The position numbers were made by a program, and so were the translations under genes. Positions 51,801 to 60,122 of a stretch of 64,000 nucleotides of DNA are shown here, piece after piece. The stretch is taken from positions 248,001-312,000 of the forward strand of contig JAQSYO010000002.1 in NCBI GenBank assembly GCA_029256105.1. Reading direction: 5' to 3'. Origin of the DNA: Herbinix sp. GTDB lineage: Bacteria; Bacillota; Clostridia; Lachnospirales; Lachnospiraceae. The stretch's first letter is position 1. Each line of letters begins with the position of its first letter. The notes beneath the pieces were generated by a model. It was not told the origin of the DNA. It did no database searches and saw only the letters and a list, made by a program, of their open reading frames with translations.

Positions 51801-53207
51801 ATGAAACTGATCAATGAGTTACAGAACAAACCTACAATTTTTCTGATACTGATGATAGCAATTGTAAGTATATGTATTATTGTTGTAGTTGCCATCATGT
51901 TATTTCGTCTTGAAAATGAAAAGAGAGTTACCAGAGCGGCTCTGGAACTTAAGAAAATAACAAATAGCATTCGAGCTGGGTTAGTTCATTTTACTTTAGA
52001 GGATAATTGTAAAATTATATATGCTAGTAAGGGTTTTTATGATTTGCTAGGATATGAGAAAAATGTAGCAAATGTGGATGATAAAAAATCCTTATTAGAT
52101 TTTATTGATCCAAGAGACGTTCATTTCCTTCAGAGTGTTAAGGATCAATTGAACAATGAAACGATCCGATGTGAAGTCCGAATGCAAACCCAAGATGGTA
52201 GTGCTTTATTCATGTTGATGAATGGTAATAGCACATACGGTAAAGATGGGAAAAACACCATTTCAGTGGTGTTTTTAGATATCACTGAGCAAAAGCAAAT
52301 GCAGGAGATTATTCTTCTTGAGGGTGAGCGCTATCGAATAGCGACTGAACTTTCGAAGGATGTTCTATTTGAATATCACATCAAATCAGATGAGATGATT
52401 TACACCGAGAAATTCAGAGATTTATTTGGTTCAAATCCAGTGATACCTCAGTTTTACAACACCTGTGAGAAGCGCAGGGATTCAATCCACCCCGATGATT
52501 GGGGTATTTATCTGGAGTTATGCCAGGAGCTCTCGAAAGGTAAATCAATTATAGAAATAGAATTCCGAATTAAGGATCGTTTAGGAGAATATATCTGGTG
52601 TCAGCTTATGGGTAAGACCATATATGACGATGATAAGTTACCGGTTCGTGTCATAGGTAAAGTAGTTAATGTCGATATCCAAAAACGGGAACTAGAAGCA
52701 TTGGAATACAAGGCGACCAGAGACCCGTTGACTGGTGTTTATAATAAAGAAGTTACAATTAAAAAAATAGATAAATTCATTAGTGGAAATAAAAATGGCA
52801 TGCATATTCTGATGTTTATTGATTTTGATGATTTTAAGAGCATAAATGACAATTATGGACACCTGCTAGGAGATAAGGTCTTAATTTATGTTATAAGCCG
52901 AATTAAGGAGATCTTCTCTGAGGGTGAAATAATTGGGCGCATCGGTGGAGACGAATTTGTTGTTTTCGCCGGAAATATAACAAGTATCGATGAGGTAATG
53001 GAAAAAGCAGAGGTCTTAAAATGTGCCTTAGATACTACTTATATTGGTGAAGTAAAATCAATACCGATTTCAGGAAGCGTTGGTGTATCCATTTACCCCG
53101 AGGCAGGTTTACATTATGAGCAGCTGATGGATCGCGCTGATCAAGCCCTTTACCGAGTTAAGGAGCAGGGTAAGAATAATTATAGCTTGTATACACCGAC
53201 TATCTAA
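51801..53207 (+). CDS. membrane PAS-PAS-GGDEF diguanylate cyclase
   Basis: The 468-residue protein has one N-terminal TM (about 13-36), two PAS-like domains (about 50-165 and 170-300; the second with the PAC part I-E-I-E-F-R-I and R-V-I-G-K-V-V) and a C-terminal GGDEF domain with intact I-G-G-D-E-F. It should make c-di-GMP in response to a signal sensed by a PAS domain. The start at 51801 follows a GGGGGA stretch; an upstream frame to 51756 has none. Its end overlaps the end of the opposite flippase gene by eight bases. Confidence 0.9.
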   Translation: MKLINELQNKPTIFLILMIAIVSICIIVVVAIMLFRLENEKRVTRAALELKKITNSIRAGLVHFTLEDNCKIIYASKGFYDLLGYEKNVANVDDKKSLLDFIDPRDVHFLQSVKDQLNNETIRCEVRMQTQDGSALFMLMNGNSTYGKDGKNTISVVFLDITEQKQMQEIILLEGERYRIATELSKDVLFEYHIKSDEMIYTEKFRDLFGSNPVIPQFYNTCEKRRDSIHPDDWGIYLELCQELSKGKSIIEIEFRIKDRLGEYIWCQLMGKTIYDDDKLPVRVIGKVVNVDIQKRELEALEYKATRDPLTGVYNKEVTIKKIDKFISGNKNGMHILMFIDFDDFKSINDNYGHLLGDKVLIYVISRIKEIFSEGEIIGRIGGDEFVVFAGNITSIDEVMEKAEVLKCALDTTYIGEVKSIPISGSVGVSIYPEAGLHYEQLMDRADQALYRVKEQGKNNYSLYTPTI

Positions 53208-54777
53208 AATCCTTTTTAGAGATAGCTTTTGTAATCAATAATAAACCGGTACAGATGACACATAACAAAAAACAGAAGGTCAGTAGGAATACTACCTCGT
53301 TGATGTGTGTCATCTTTTTTATGTATTCATAACTTTCCTTTAATAAATAGCCGGCAAGAGCAACGATTAAACCGGGCTTGACGATCGAATTTACCGCATC
53401 CATTGAGAATTGGACATTTCTCATAACGGCGAAAACATCAAGGCAAGTGATAATTAACTGACCAATTAATAGGGCAATTAAATACCCGGAGATACCACGT
53501 GTTGGAATTAATACTACAATTAAAAGTATTTTGCTCAACGTACCTACTACAGAGTTAATGAAGGTTACGTGTGCTTTCCCTAATCCATTTATAATACTGC
53601 TAAGGGTTGTTGTTAAATAAATAAAGGGGCAAAGCCATGCTAAGACCACAAGATATGCTCCGGCCTGTTCGTTGTGGAAAATGGTATTACCAAGATCTCT
53701 ACCAAAAATAATAAATACACCAGCGCTAATAATACCGATTATAAGACTATACTTTATAGTAATAGCGGTCGTTTTCCCAATGAGTTTGTTGTTATTAACA
53801 GCTTGTGCCTCGGATACCGTTGGTAACAGGAGTACGGCTAAAGCGTTAATCAAGGCTGTCGGAAACATAATAAAAGGTATGGACATACCATTTAAAATAC
53901 CATAGATAATAAGCGCTTCCTGAGTGCTAAGGCCATATCTTCGAAGCATGGTAGGTATTAATACAGCTTCAATACTATGTAATATACTAATTAATAAACG
54001 GTTTGCAGATAGGGGAACGCTTAAGCTAAGCATACTTTTGGCTATTCGTTTGCGTTTGGTGGCTTTTGCATTTGGATCTGGGCCAAGGATCAGTAATTCA
54101 GAGGGTGACTTGGTTACGAAGAGTGCGATAACATTGTATAAGCAGGAGGCAATTTCACCAATTACGATACCAAATACAGCCAATTCGATGGTTACTTTCA
54201 TGCTTCCGTTTCCTGCATATAGGGCAACCATATATACGATTACAACACGGATTAACTGCTCTAATAATTGTGTAGTAGCAGGTACTCCAGCTTTTTTTAA
54301 TCCATAATAATATCCGTTAATACAGGAGGTTACACCACAAAACGGAAAGGCCAGTGCAAGTAAACGTAGTGAGGAGGCACTCCGTTCCTCCATAAGAAAA
54401 CGCCATGCAATAAAATCAGCGTTTATATAAACTAATACAGATAAAAGAGCGGCTAAAGTAACGGAGAGTACTAATCCGATTCGAAGAATTTTATATGCAT
54501 TTTTTGGATTTCTTTTCGCTAATTCAGCAGCGACCAGTCTCGAAATTGATGTCTGTATCCCGGCTGCGAAGATGGTGAAACAAATACCAAATACCGGAAA
54601 AACCAGCTGATAAATGCCCATTAATTCAGCACCCATAGTATTTGATAGAAAGATCCTATAAAAGAAACCGATAAATCGGGTAATGAATCCGGCTATTGTT
54701 AGGATAATGGTTCCTTTTAAAATATTACTTCTTTTTATATGTCGGGCTTCTTGCATGGTTACAACTTTATTCGTCAT
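53200..54777 (-). CDS. SpoVB-like lipid flippase (MOP superfamily)
   Basis: The 525-residue protein has about 14 TM segments and belongs to the polysaccharide flippase/MurJ group. The N-terminal block L-K-G-T-I-I-L-T-I-A-G-F-I-T-R-F-I-G-F, then R-I-F-L-S-N-T-M-G-A-E-L-M-G-I-Y-Q, is typical of SpoVB and related proteins that flip lipid-linked peptidoglycan or spore cortex precursors. Whether it acts in sporulation or in growth is open. No ribosome binding site better than the weak AAGGAC was seen. It is a single gene, tail-to-tail with the diguanylate cyclase. Confidence 0.85.
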   Translation of the reverse strand: MTNKVVTMQEARHIKRSNILKGTIILTIAGFITRFIGFFYRIFLSNTMGAELMGIYQLVFPVFGICFTIFAAGIQTSISRLVAAELAKRNPKNAYKILRIGLVLSVTLAALLSVLVYINADFIAWRFLMEERSASSLRLLALAFPFCGVTSCINGYYYGLKKAGVPATTQLLEQLIRVVIVYMVALYAGNGSMKVTIELAVFGIVIGEIASCLYNVIALFVTKSPSELLILGPDPNAKATKRKRIAKSMLSLSVPLSANRLLISILHSIEAVLIPTMLRRYGLSTQEALIIYGILNGMSIPFIMFPTALINALAVLLLPTVSEAQAVNNNKLIGKTTAITIKYSLIIGIISAGVFIIFGRDLGNTIFHNEQAGAYLVVLAWLCPFIYLTTTLSSIINGLGKAHVTFINSVVGTLSKILLIVVLIPTRGISGYLIALLIGQLIITCLDVFAVMRNVQFSMDAVNSIVKPGLIVALAGYLLKESYEYIKKMTHINEVVFLLTFCFLLCVICTGLLLITKAISKKDFR

Positions 54778-54902
54778 TTTGAATGTCCTTATAAAATCTT
54801 TTCTATGTATATATATTTCTTTGGTCGAAAACTTATGTTACGGTAGAAATATATGCATTTGAAATATATTATAAATATTTTGGGAAAATTGTAGAAATAA
54901 TA

Positions 54903-54931
54903 TTGACAAGATTTAGACGAGGTGATATATT
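54903..54931 (+). promoter_or_regulatory. promoter of the isc operon
   Basis: TTGACA (54903-54908, consensus) and TATATT (54926-54931) are separated by 17 bp. A leader of about 120 bases follows. Confidence 0.65.
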
Positions 54932-54949
54932 ATAACCGAGTAAATTAAT

Positions 54950-54994
54950 AGGAATTAAAATGCTAGGAATTAAAATAGTAGGAATTATATTATT
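54950..54994 (+). repeat. three 15-bp repeats in the isc leader
   Basis: AGGAATTAAAATGCT, AGGAATTAAAATAGT and AGGAATTATATTATT follow each other at 54950, 54965 and 54980, directly downstream of the promoter. An Rrf2-type protein bound here would block transcription. No known IscR consensus is claimed. Confidence 0.55.
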
Positions 54995-55058
54995 AATTCT
55001 AAGTAAATCATGAAACCGGAGGATTGAATAACCGGAGGAATAAGTTGAGGTGAATGGG

Positions 55059-55532
55059 ATGAAGTTATCTACGAAGGGTAGATACGGATTAAGAGCAGTG
55101 CTAGATCTTGCTGTTCATGCTGATGAAGAAACAGTAGCATTAAGTCAAATCGCAGAACGACAAGGGATATCCATTAACTATTTAGAACAATTAATTGCCA
55201 AACTCAAAAAAGCAGGTATAGTCAATGGTGTGCGAGGAGCGCAAGGAGGTTATATGCTTGCGGTTCCGGCAGAAAAAATATCAGTAGGTGCCATCTTAAG
55301 GGCCTTAGAAGGTGACTTAAACCCGGTAGACTGTTCTGAAGTAAACAAGGGTGAGGGTATTTGTAGTAGCTCGGATTCTTGTGTAACAAAATATGTTTGG
55401 AAGCGTATAAGTGATAGTATAAATGACGCAGTTGATGGAATTTATCTTTCCGAACTGGTAGCTGAAAGTAAAAAGGTTCAAGCTGGCATAAGTGCCACGG
55501 ACACGAAAGCCAAACAAACATGTGGTAAATAA
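55059..55532 (+). CDS. iscR: Rrf2-family Fe-S regulator (IscR type)
   Basis: The 157-residue protein has the Rrf2 winged helix with K-L-S-T-K-G-R-Y-G-L-R-A at the start and A-E-R-Q-G-I-S-I-N-Y-L-E-Q-L near residue 36. Three Cys in C-S-E, I-C-S-S-S and D-S-C-V-T (about residues 89-105) are the ligands of a [2Fe-2S] cluster in IscR. The ATG at 55059 follows GAGGTG by six bases; a GTG upstream at 55050 overlaps that site. It is the first gene of iscR-iscS-iscU and probably represses them when clusters are plentiful. Confidence 0.92.
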   Translation: MKLSTKGRYGLRAVLDLAVHADEETVALSQIAERQGISINYLEQLIAKLKKAGIVNGVRGAQGGYMLAVPAEKISVGAILRALEGDLNPVDCSEVNKGEGICSSSDSCVTKYVWKRISDSINDAVDGIYLSELVAESKKVQAGISATDTKAKQTCGK

Positions 55533-55555
55533 AAAGTATATTAGGAGATGACAAC

Positions 55556-56734
55556 ATGGAAAAAAAAATATATCTTGATAATGCGGCAACAACAAAAACT
55601 AGGCCGGAAGTAGTGGAAGCGATGCTACCCTACTTTACAGAGTTGTTTGGCAATCCATCCAGTGTGTATGAATATGCTACTCAGAATAAAAAAGCAGTTG
55701 ATGAAGCAAGAAATAATATTGCAAAAGCAATGGGAGCTGATATTACAGAAATTTATTTTACGGGTGGCGGTACAGAAGCCGACAACTGGGCTTTAAAAGC
55801 TACAGTAGATGCCTATGCCAGTAAAGGAAATCATATCATTACCTCAAAAATAGAGCATCATGCAATCATTCATACCTGTGAATATCTTGAAAAGCATGGA
55901 GTAGAAGTAACTTATATTGATGTAGATGAAAATGGAATTCTCAAACTTGACCAGTTAGAAAAGGCAATCCGCCCATCAACGATATTGATTTCGGTTATGT
56001 TTGCAAACAACGAAATCGGAACCCTTCAACCGATTAAAGAAATAGGAGCAATAGCAAAGAAACATAATATATTATTTCACACGGATGCTGTACAGGCGTA
56101 TGGTCAGCTTGAAATAGATGTAAATGAATTGAATATAGATATGCTGAGTGCTAGTGCACATAAATTGAACGGACCAAAAGGAATTGGTTTCCTTTATATC
56201 AAAAAAGGTGTTAAAATACGTTCCTTAATTCACGGCGGAGCACAGGAAAGGCAAAGAAGAGCAGGAACGGAAAATGTTCCGGGTATTGTTGGTTTTGGCA
56301 AAGCAGTCGAAATAGCGATGGCTACGATGAAGGATAGAATAGAGCATGAAATAAAGCTCCGAGATTTATTAATAAAACGAGTAATGGAAGAAATTCCATT
56401 TGTTCGAGTAAACGGAGATAAAATAAGAAGACTCCCCAACAATGTAAACTTCAGCTTCCAATTCATTGAAGGTGAGTCGCTACTAATCATGTTGGATATG
56501 AAAAATATCTGCGCTTCCAGTGGATCTGCATGTACTTCAGGATCCCTTGATCCCTCCCATGTCCTACTTGCAATCGGATTACCTCATGAGATAGCACATG
56601 GTTCCTTGAGATTAACAGTTGGCGAGGATACTACGGAGGAGGATATCAATTACACAGTTGATCAAATCAAAGAAATTGTTGATAAGCTTCGTAAAATGTC
56701 TCCACTCTATGAGGATTTCATGAAGAAAAGATAA
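55556..56734 (+). CDS. iscS: cysteine desulfurase (IscS/NifS)
   Basis: The 392-residue PLP enzyme takes sulfur from cysteine and holds it as a persulfide for Fe-S assembly and tRNA thiolation. The PLP lysine is in S-A-S-A-H-K-L-N-G (about residue 205), and the persulfide Cys is in G-S-A-C-T-S-G (about residue 325). TTAGGAGA precedes the ATG. It lies 23 bases after iscR and hands sulfur to IscU and MnmA, both encoded next. Confidence 0.96.
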   Translation: MEKKIYLDNAATTKTRPEVVEAMLPYFTELFGNPSSVYEYATQNKKAVDEARNNIAKAMGADITEIYFTGGGTEADNWALKATVDAYASKGNHIITSKIEHHAIIHTCEYLEKHGVEVTYIDVDENGILKLDQLEKAIRPSTILISVMFANNEIGTLQPIKEIGAIAKKHNILFHTDAVQAYGQLEIDVNELNIDMLSASAHKLNGPKGIGFLYIKKGVKIRSLIHGGAQERQRRAGTENVPGIVGFGKAVEIAMATMKDRIEHEIKLRDLLIKRVMEEIPFVRVNGDKIRRLPNNVNFSFQFIEGESLLIMLDMKNICASSGSACTSGSLDPSHVLLAIGLPHEIAHGSLRLTVGEDTTEEDINYTVDQIKEIVDKLRKMSPLYEDFMKKR

Positions 56735-56788
56735 GCCTTAAGACGATACTAACTAATATAAATTTACGATAACATTGGAGGAAAGATT

Positions 56789-57226
56789 ATGTATACAGAG
56801 AAAGTTATGGACCATTTCACAAATCCCAGAAATGTGGGTGAAATAGAGAATGCTAGCGGCGTAGGTACAGTTGGAAATGCGAAATGTGGAGATATCATGA
56901 GAATTTATCTGGATATAGATGAAGCAGGTATAATTAATGATGTTAAATTCAAAACCTTTGGTTGTGGCGCTGCGGTAGCTACCAGCAGTATGGCGACAGA
57001 ACTTGTGAAAGGTAAATCTGTTCAGGATGCATTGCAAATTACAAATAAGGCAGTTATGGAAGCACTTGATGGGCTTCCTCCGGTAAAGGTTCATTGCTCC
57101 TTATTAGCAGAAGAAGCTATTCATGCTGCACTGTGGGATTATGCAGAAAAGAAGGGCATTAATATCGTAGGTTTGGTAAAGCCAAAGTCTGATATACATG
57201 AAGATGAAGAACAAATTGAGTATTAA
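56789..57226 (+). CDS. iscU: Fe-S cluster scaffold protein (IscU/NifU N-terminal type)
   Basis: The 145-residue scaffold has the three conserved Cys: in G-N-A-K-C-G-D (about residue 33), F-G-C-G-A-A (about 59) and K-V-H-C-S-L-L-A-E-E (about 103), with the usual Asp after the first Cys. It matches the stand-alone NifU-N type of clostridia. The L-P-P-V-K-V motif that binds chaperones in other bacteria is conserved (L-P-P-V-K-V-H-C). GGAGG precedes the ATG. It lies 54 bases after iscS. Confidence 0.95.
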   Translation: MYTEKVMDHFTNPRNVGEIENASGVGTVGNAKCGDIMRIYLDIDEAGIINDVKFKTFGCGAAVATSSMATELVKGKSVQDALQITNKAVMEALDGLPPVKVHCSLLAEEAIHAALWDYAEKKGINIVGLVKPKSDIHEDEEQIEY

Positions 57227-57406
57227 ATAGTATCGAATGAATAAGATGCCGGGAATAACATGAGCATCTTATTTGTTAGTAATACTATTGAAATAAATGC
57301 AATTGTTACCTTGCTGTAACATGCGTTTCGAAATAGTGGAAACAAGAAGTCTTGTAAAAGCACAAGCCAAATAAATATACTAGATTTGGTAAGTATGGAG
57401 GATAAC

Positions 57407-58543
57407 ATGGAAAAAGTAGTAGTGGGAATGTCCGGAGGAGTTGATTCCTCTGTTGCGGCATACCTTTTACAAAAACAGGGATACGATGTGATGGGCATAA
57501 CGATGCAGATCTGGCAGGATGAGGATGTCTGTTCCATGGAAGAAAACGGGGGCTGCTGTGGACTAAGCGCAGTTGAAGATGCCAGGAGAGTAGCAGATGT
57601 ACTTAATATCCCTTACTATGTTATGAATTTTAAGAAGGAATTCAGAGAAAATGTAATTGATTATTTTGTAGCCGAATATCTGGAGGCACGAACACCAAAT
57701 CCATGTATCGCATGCAACCGTTATGTTAAGTGGGAGGCATTGTTGAAGCGCTCACTGGATATAGGAGCTTCCTATATTGCAACCGGACATTATGCAAGTA
57801 TAACAAAGTTGCCAAACGGCAGATTTACAATTAAAAAATCAGTTACTTTGGCTAAGGACCAGACCTATGCCTTATATAATCTGACGCAGTATCAATTAGC
57901 ACATACCTTGATGCCTGTTGGTGAATACACGAAGGATGAGATCCGAATCATAGCAAATGATTTAAAGTTACCAGTAGCAAATAAGCCGGACAGTCAAGAG
58001 ATTTGCTTTGTCTCTGATAATGATTATGCTGGTTTTATAACAAATTATCTTCAAGAAAATGATAAAATGAAAGATAATAATAGCTTGGCCGCAAATAAAA
58101 ACCAAAAAGGTACTTACAATGGGTTGACTCCGGGTAATTATATTAATACAAATGGGGATATAATCGGTAAACACAAAGGCTTGGTTCATTATACGGTTGG
58201 ACAGAGAAAAGGACTCAATTTGGCAATGGGACAACCTGTATTTGTCTTGGAATTACGTCCGGAAACCAATGAGGTAGTTATCGGAAGTGCAAATGATGTC
58301 TTCTCTGACCGCTTACTTGCAAATCGATTGAATTTTATGGCGATTGAGGATTTAGAAGGCGAGATGCAAGTAGATGCTAAAATCCGCTACAGCCATAAGG
58401 GAGCACGCTGTACGATTAAGAAGACAGCAGCAGATGAAGTACTATGTATTTTTGACGAACCGCAGCGTGCGATTACGCCAGGACAGGCAGTGGTATTTTA
58501 TCAAGGCGATTATGTAATTGGTGGCGGAACGATAATAAAGTAA
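57407..58543 (+). CDS. mnmA: tRNA-specific 2-thiouridylase
   Basis: MnmA uses sulfur from IscS and ATP to make 2-thiouridine at position 34 of tRNAs for Lys, Glu and Gln. The 378-residue protein has the PP-loop G-M-S-G-G-V-D-S-S near the N-terminus, the two catalytic Cys in N-P-C-I-A-C-N (about residue 101) and S-Q-E-I-C-F-V (about 198), and the T-V-G-Q-R-K-G-L motif near 265. About 20 extra Asn/Lys-rich residues lie near 222-242, before P-G-N-Y-I. GGAGG lies five bases before the ATG at 57407. It follows iscU by 180 bases and may be in the same transcript. Confidence 0.95.
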   Translation: MEKVVVGMSGGVDSSVAAYLLQKQGYDVMGITMQIWQDEDVCSMEENGGCCGLSAVEDARRVADVLNIPYYVMNFKKEFRENVIDYFVAEYLEARTPNPCIACNRYVKWEALLKRSLDIGASYIATGHYASITKLPNGRFTIKKSVTLAKDQTYALYNLTQYQLAHTLMPVGEYTKDEIRIIANDLKLPVANKPDSQEICFVSDNDYAGFITNYLQENDKMKDNNSLAANKNQKGTYNGLTPGNYINTNGDIIGKHKGLVHYTVGQRKGLNLAMGQPVFVLELRPETNEVVIGSANDVFSDRLLANRLNFMAIEDLEGEMQVDAKIRYSHKGARCTIKKTAADEVLCIFDEPQRAITPGQAVVFYQGDYVIGGGTIIK

Positions 58544-58568
58544 AACAGGCGAATTAAGATAAATAAAG

Positions 58569-58615
58569 ACACAGGTGCGTAAGGAAGAATAATTCCAAAT
58601 ACACCTGTGTTTTTT
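58569..58615. terminator. terminator between mnmA and the convergent acetyltransferase gene
   Basis: A 9-bp stem ACACAGGTG/CACCTGTGT (58569-58577 with 58602-58610) with a 24-base loop is followed by TTTTT. It can serve both convergent genes. Confidence 0.8.
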
Positions 58616-59165
58616 ATAATTCCTCATTCAACAAAACCATATGAACATGATCTTCCCATATCCCATTAATTCGTAAATATTGTTTGGCTAAGCCTTCGTT
58701 ATGAAATCCTAATTTCTCAGCAACGCGTAGAGAACGGGAATTTTTAGGCATTATATTTGCTTCGATTCTATGTAAGCCATAATCTTGAAATATAATATCA
58801 ATACCCCTTCGAATTGCTTCGGTGATATAACCGTGATTAATTTCTGTTTGATCCAATTTGTAACCGAGATGGCAAGACTGAAAGCATCCCATAATAATAT
58901 CAGAAAAGCTAAGGGTACCAATTATTCTTTTGTCATCCTCTTTTTTATATAACCATAAGCGCAATAAGCTTTTATCATGGATTTTTTGAAAATCGTTCTC
59001 TAATAAATCTTGTTGGAACTGCTTCGTATAAAACTCATCACAACGATAAGGTTCCCATTCTTGTAAGAAATCTTTATTCCGATCAATATAATCAAGAACC
59101 GCTGCTACATCGTTTTTATCGATTACCTTTAATATAAGTCGTTCCGTTTCGTATATTCTTTGCAT
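58614..59165 (-). CDS. RimJ/RimL-type GNAT N-acetyltransferase
   Basis: The 183-residue protein is a single GNAT domain of the ribosomal-protein acetyltransferase group. It starts E-T-E-R-L-I-L-K, has L-G-Y-K-L-D-Q-T-E-I-N-H-G-Y-I-T-E-A near residue 96, where most have N-x-G-Y, and the R-I-E-A-N-I-M-P-K-N-S-R-S-L-R-V-A-E-K-L-G motif near residue 132. The C-terminal W-E-D-H-V-H-M matches RimJ-type proteins. Substrate unknown. It is a single gene convergent with mnmA. Confidence 0.88.
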   Translation of the reverse strand: MQRIYETERLILKVIDKNDVAAVLDYIDRNKDFLQEWEPYRCDEFYTKQFQQDLLENDFQKIHDKSLLRLWLYKKEDDKRIIGTLSFSDIIMGCFQSCHLGYKLDQTEINHGYITEAIRRGIDIIFQDYGLHRIEANIMPKNSRSLRVAEKLGFHNEGLAKQYLRINGIWEDHVHMVLLNEEL

Positions 59166-59201
59166 AACAATGAGTACCTCGTAAATTTGTAATTTGCTAT
59201 A

Positions 59202-60017
59202 TTATAGTTTCTCATAAATAGGTTTGCCTTGTACAAAGGTAGCATAATAACGAAACCCTAATCCCTTCAATAACTCTGGTACAAGATTAAAGTCATATGC
59301 CAAATGCTCGGGTTTATGTGCGTCGGAACCGATGGTGATTAATTCGCCGCCCAGTTCTTTATATCTACTAATTACCTCTGGCTTCGGATGGGCAAAGCCA
59401 AGGCCGTATTTATACCCTGCCGTATTAATTTCAATTCCCTTGCCATATGAAATAATTGTTTTTAACACTTCGTCCAGAAGCTCAGCATAATCAGAATAGG
59501 AGTAGGTTGCTTTCGTCTCTGATTGTCCGGGTACATAGCGTATGATGTAATCTAAGTGTCCGTATATATGGAAGCCTTGGAACGATTTACAGTTCTCTAT
59601 TATGGACTCGAAGTATAATTGGATACCTTCTTTCTTCGTACGATTTTCCCAGTATTGCGGATAATAGGGATCGACATGATCGACCACATGGGAGGAACCG
59701 ATGATAAAATCAAAGGGATATTGATTAACTAAGGAAGAAAGTTGCGTGGTTAAATGAGGCTGCAAACCAAGCTCAATCCCCATCAGAAGTTCTATCTGCT
59801 TATGGTAATGCTCCTTTAATTCCAATAATTTCTTTCCATAAACATCAACATCAAAAATAAAGTTATGATCGTTCACCTGTGGGTAATCAATATCCATGTG
59901 ATCTGTAAAACATAGCTTTTTTAAACCTAATCGAATCGCTTGCTCTATCATTTGCTCCATAGGAGCTTTTGAATCACTGGAAAAGTCAGAATGAACGTGA
60001 TAATCTGCTATAATCAT
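59202..60017 (-). CDS. PHP-domain histidinol-phosphatase-like protein (HisK/HolPase type)
   Basis: The 271-residue PHP phosphatase has the metal-binding motifs D-Y-H-V-H-S-D-F-S at the N-terminus, C-F-T-D-H-M-D near residue 36, the E in I-E-L-G near residue 82, G-S-S-H-V near residue 111, and a C-terminal G-S-D-A-H. This set is that of HisK-type histidinol-phosphatases in Firmicutes. No other his genes are nearby, so the role may be broader. AAGGAG precedes the ATG. It stands 105 bases after rqcH on the same strand. Confidence 0.88.
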   Translation of the reverse strand: MIIADYHVHSDFSSDSKAPMEQMIEQAIRLGLKKLCFTDHMDIDYPQVNDHNFIFDVDVYGKKLLELKEHYHKQIELLMGIELGLQPHLTTQLSSLVNQYPFDFIIGSSHVVDHVDPYYPQYWENRTKKEGIQLYFESIIENCKSFQGFHIYGHLDYIIRYVPGQSETKATYSYSDYAELLDEVLKTIISYGKGIEINTAGYKYGLGFAHPKPEVISRYKELGGELITIGSDAHKPEHLAYDFNLVPELLKGLGFRYYATFVQGKPIYEKL

Positions 60018-60122
60018 ACGTAATCTCCTTTATCATAATAATGAATTAGCATCAAATATTTATTTAAGCCACTACCTAAAGCTGATACAAAAATTATATC
60101 ATGGATTGTATGGTCAGAATAT

